From: Alphaproteobacteria bacterium | Lineage (GTDB): Bacteria > Pseudomonadota > Alphaproteobacteria > UBA2966 | Reading direction: 5' to 3' | DNA length: 64,000 nucleotides | Assembly (NCBI GenBank): GCA_018654745.1 | Contig: JABILA010000071.1 | Span: 1-64,000 of the forward strand | The notes under the pieces: generated by a model | The model's database searches: none | What the model was told of the DNA's origin: nothing | What the model saw: only the letters and a program-made list of their open reading frames with translations | Part shown: positions 61,735 to 64,000 of the stretch, piece after piece | Numbering within the stretch: position 1 is the first letter of the stretch | How the letters are laid out: every line of letters starts with the position of its first letter | Program-made: the position numbers and the translations under genes

Positions 61735-63255
61735 CTAGATTTCATCTTCCTTGATCCCGGCAAGACGACGGGCGTGGGACCTTTTTTCGCCGACATTCAT
61801 GCCACGGGCAATTTGCACGCGTTGGGCCTGGGGTGACCCGGCCCCGTGCATACTTTCGGTCAAATATCCAACGGCATTGCGCCCCAGAGTCATGTTTTCG
61901 ATCAAGCGCAATATGCGCATGCGATCTTCAACCGGTGTGTTTTCGCGGCCAATCAGGAATTTGCGGATCAGCGGACCGACTTCATCATTTTCAAGATCCT
62001 GTTCGGATGGCAATGTAACCATCAAGCCCCCCGCCAGGTCCTGGGCAAGCCTTGCGATTTCATAGGGAAAACGCGTGACATTTTGCTTGCAGACATTGGA
62101 ATGCATATCGTCATTTTGCCAGACACCGGACTTCATGGGTCGGGCTTCATGGGCGGAGGCCAGGGCTGATCCAGCGATGGTCTCGTTCAGATGCGCCATT
62201 TCAATCAGCTTGTCCTTGATGTGCGATGCCTTGGCGACGCCGTTCATATCTGCAATTTCAGCGGCGGCACCGATCAGAACATCTCCAACACCGGTTTTGC
62301 AGATGTAGCTGCAACGATGATAGGTCGTGAAGCGCTCAACCAGGGGTGCGGCGAAATCATATTCGCCGTTCATGAACACCCGGTCATAGGGAATAAAAAC
62401 ATCATCAAATATGATCATGGCTTCCTGTCCGGCGAAGGTAGCGTTGCCGGCATCAATGTCCCCGTCTTCCATGCTGCGGGAATCGTTGGACTGGCGGCCG
62501 TATATGTATGTGATGCCTTCTGCATGCGCCGGTACCGCACCAACGATGGCAAAGTCCTTGTCTTCTTCTGTCAGGCGGATAGTCGGCATGACAATTAACC
62601 AGTGAGAATTTATGCAGCCGGTTTGGTGGCATTTAACACCCCGAACCACGACACCATCCTCGCGGCGTTCAGATATATGCAGATAGACGTCCGGGTCAAC
62701 TTGCTGGTGTGGGGCCTTGCTGCGATCTCCCTTGGCGTCGGTCATGGCACCGCCAATCACCTGGTTCTTTTTCTGTACCTTGGCAAGAAAGGCCAGAAAA
62801 CGGGCGTGATAATCTGTGCCGTGAACTTCGTCGGTTTCGTAAGTCACACTGTGCAACGAATTAATCGCATCCAGGCCAACACAGCGCTGGAAGCACGTAC
62901 CAGTGCGGCTGCCCAGATCCCTTTGCATGCGCGCCTTGGCAACAAGGTCCCCGGCATTCTCATGGATATGCAAAAAGCGATTTACGGTGTCGCCGGTGTA
63001 AGGTGATTGTGCTGTCGCCGCAGCCGGGTTTTCCTGCGCCAATTTATAGGTTTCAGCCATTGAGTTAATGGATGTGCTGATCATTGGATGATCCACAGGT
63101 TCCTCAAGGCATTCACCGAAAAGCCAGACTTTCATGGGTCGACCGCGCAAGCTGTCGATATAGTCATCGCCACCCGATATGGTGTCGTAATCGCCCCAAT
63201 CGGCAGATCGCAAATCTTCGGCGTCTGTTTCAATTATCTGTTCGGCGCTGCTCAT
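61735..63255 (-). CDS. 4-hydroxybutyryl-CoA dehydratase-type FAD/[4Fe-4S] enzyme (HpaB superfamily)
   Basis: Name searches tend to call this 4-hydroxyphenylacetate 3-hydroxylase, but it follows Clostridium AbfD along its length: WLFGECLEEPVDHPMI, AMTDAKGDRSKAP, KCHQTGCINSH, IYGRQSNDSRSMEDG, CKQNVTRFPYEIARL, and HGAGSPQAQRV near the C-terminus. The cluster ligands of AbfD are present as Cys121-x3-Cys125 (TCFQRC) and His313 with Cys319 (YHRCSYICK). Here the His-Cys gap is x5, where I recall x6 in AbfD, and an extra Cys315 lies in the loop. AbfD dehydrates 4-hydroxybutyryl-CoA through a ketyl radical. The substrate may be a related hydroxyacyl-CoA. The acyl-CoA ligase at 48787 fits this chemistry. 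Confidence 0.8.
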   Translation of the reverse strand: MSSAEQIIETDAEDLRSADWGDYDTISGGDDYIDSLRGRPMKVWLFGECLEEPVDHPMISTSINSMAETYKLAQENPAAATAQSPYTGDTVNRFLHIHENAGDLVAKARMQRDLGSRTGTCFQRCVGLDAINSLHSVTYETDEVHGTDYHARFLAFLAKVQKKNQVIGGAMTDAKGDRSKAPHQQVDPDVYLHISERREDGVVVRGVKCHQTGCINSHWLIVMPTIRLTEEDKDFAIVGAVPAHAEGITYIYGRQSNDSRSMEDGDIDAGNATFAGQEAMIIFDDVFIPYDRVFMNGEYDFAAPLVERFTTYHRCSYICKTGVGDVLIGAAAEIADMNGVAKASHIKDKLIEMAHLNETIAGSALASAHEARPMKSGVWQNDDMHSNVCKQNVTRFPYEIARLAQDLAGGLMVTLPSEQDLENDEVGPLIRKFLIGRENTPVEDRMRILRLIENMTLGRNAVGYLTESMHGAGSPQAQRVQIARGMNVGEKRSHARRLAGIKEDEI

Positions 63256-63279
63256 AATTTCATTCCTTGTTCGTTTGCC

Positions 63280-64000
63280 TCAATGGTCCAGAGGCGCAGT
63301 CATTTTTTCTAGCCAGCTTTTGTCCTGGTCTTCCAGATTGGGCCCAACAGTTCTTGATACCCGTGCGTGATAATTATCGACCCAGTTTTTCTCAGGTCCA
63401 GACAGCATTTCAACATCAATCAAATTGCGGTCTATGGGGACAACAGTCAGGGTTTCAAATTCAAGAAACTTGCGGTCTTCGGATCCCTGATCACTCGTCA
63501 GAACCGTCAACAGGTTCTCAATGCGGATACCATAGGTGTCCGTGATGTAAAGGCCGGGTTCGTTGGAGACAATCATACCAGGTTTGAAAGTGCCCGGAAA
63601 ATTCGGTGAAATCCGGTGTGGCCCTTCATGGACACCAAGGAACGACCCAACCCCATGGCCGGTGCCATGATCATAATCCAGGCCGTCGTGCCAAAGGAAT
63701 TGCCGGGCAAGGGCATCCAGCTGTCCCCCCGTCGCCTTTTCCGGGAAAACCGCGCGGGCAATAGCGATATGGCCTTGCAGAACAAGCGTAAAGTGCCTTT
63801 TCATATCAGCAGACGGTGTACCGATGGCGACGGTGCGGGTGATGTCCGTCGTACCATCAAGATACTGTCCACCACTGTCGACAAGATACATCGAGCCCTG
63901 ACCGAGGAAGCGTTCGCTTTCATAACTCGCACGATAATGCACAATCGCACCGTTGTTATCGGCGCCTGAAATCGTATCAAAGCTGATGCCGCGGTTCAGG
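63280..64000 (-). CDS. M24-family Xaa-Pro aminopeptidase, N-terminus outside the window
   Basis: The frame is open to the right edge; the visible part is the C-terminal 240 residues of aminopeptidase P, normally about 600. The dinuclear metal ligands can be read in order: two Asp in YLVDSGGQYLDGTTDITRT, His in HGTGHGVGSFLGVHEGP, Glu in VSNEPGLYI and Glu in GIRIENLL. Upstream in frame, RGISFDTISGADNNGAIVHYRA confirms that the gene continues beyond base 64000. It removes the first residue from peptides with proline second. It is 24 bp upstream of the AbfD-like gene in the same direction, so the two may be co-transcribed. Confidence 0.92.
   Translation of the reverse strand, partial: LNRGISFDTISGADNNGAIVHYRASYESERFLGQGSMYLVDSGGQYLDGTTDITRTVAIGTPSADMKRHFTLVLQGHIAIARAVFPEKATGGQLDALARQFLWHDGLDYDHGTGHGVGSFLGVHEGPHRISPNFPGTFKPGMIVSNEPGLYITDTYGIRIENLLTVLTSDQGSEDRKFLEFETLTVVPIDRNLIDVEMLSGPEKNWVDNYHARVSRTVGPNLEDQDKSWLEKMTAPLDH

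Noticed and set aside
61735-63255. Calling the gene 4-hydroxyphenylacetate 3-monooxygenase (hpaB)
   Set aside because: The superfamily is shared, but the conserved Cys/His cluster ligands and the HGAGSPQAQR-type blocks match 4-hydroxybutyryl-CoA dehydratase. No HpaC-type flavin reductase gene adjoins.

Overview
The window is bacterial chromosomal DNA, densely coded and moderately GC-rich by eye. It most resembles a heterotrophic alphaproteobacterium, perhaps marine or soil Rhodospirillales-like. The basis is a groES-groEL operon behind a CIRCE operator, TAXI-type TRAP transport, FCD-type GntR control of sugar acids, CoxL-type molybdoenzymes, and an intergenic array of GTCA(C/T)-flanked palindromes of a kind common in alphaproteobacteria. 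The genus cannot be fixed from the sequence alone. I saw no rRNA, tRNA, CRISPR array, transposase or prophage gene.

Layout. 1-2 kb: groEL (cut by the left edge) and groES, reading leftward from a CIRCE-controlled promoter. 2-9 kb: a repeat-bearing hydrolase lipoprotein, a DFR-like reductase, an hmgA-fumarylacetoacetase pair for tyrosine/homogentisate breakdown, a small haem-copper-oxidase-like membrane protein, a YiiX-like papain-fold protein and an OsmC protein. 9-22 kb: a sugar-acid catabolic island with a DenD-like dehydrogenase, a TauE/SafE permease, a diketo-sugar hydrolase with its SDR dehydrogenase, a UxaA-type dehydratase with a XylX-like FAH protein, an IlvD/Edd dehydratase, an FCD-GntR regulator, and DgoK plus DgoA. 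It is interrupted by an exported metallo-beta-lactamase-fold protein paired with a four-TM protein.

22-29 kb: a leftward six-gene operon (enolase-superfamily enzyme, Gfo/Idh/MocA oxidoreductase, DUF993 TIM barrel, sugar isomerase-like TIM barrel, alpha/beta hydrolase, EamA permease) that looks like an uncharacterised carbohydrate pathway. 29-35 kb: EamA and SLC13 permeases, pseudouridine breakdown (psuK-psuG) and a MetE-like protein. 35-40 kb: an SsuABC/TauABC-like ABC importer with a phytanoyl-CoA-type dioxygenase and a DHDPS-family aldolase, on two divergent transcripts.

40-57 kb: a large divergent locus. Leftward it encodes an enoyl-CoA hydratase, acyl-CoA ligase, IlvD/Edd dehydratase, two CoxL-like molybdenum hydroxylase subunits, a degenerate epimerase and a GNAT protein. 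Rightward it encodes an aldo/keto reductase, a TAXI-TRAP importer and a ThDP enzyme. 57-64 kb: a palindromic repeat array, a GST, an HpcH aldolase, a third CoxL-like subunit, a 4-hydroxybutyryl-CoA-dehydratase-type enzyme that is easily misread as HpaB, and an M24 aminopeptidase cut by the right edge.

The main theme is uptake and oxidative breakdown of sugar acids and small carboxylic acids. Redundant dehydratases, aldolases and hydrolases are arranged around importers. A palindrome resembling FCD-GntR sites recurs in three catabolic promoters, and its core appears in a fourth, which suggests shared control.
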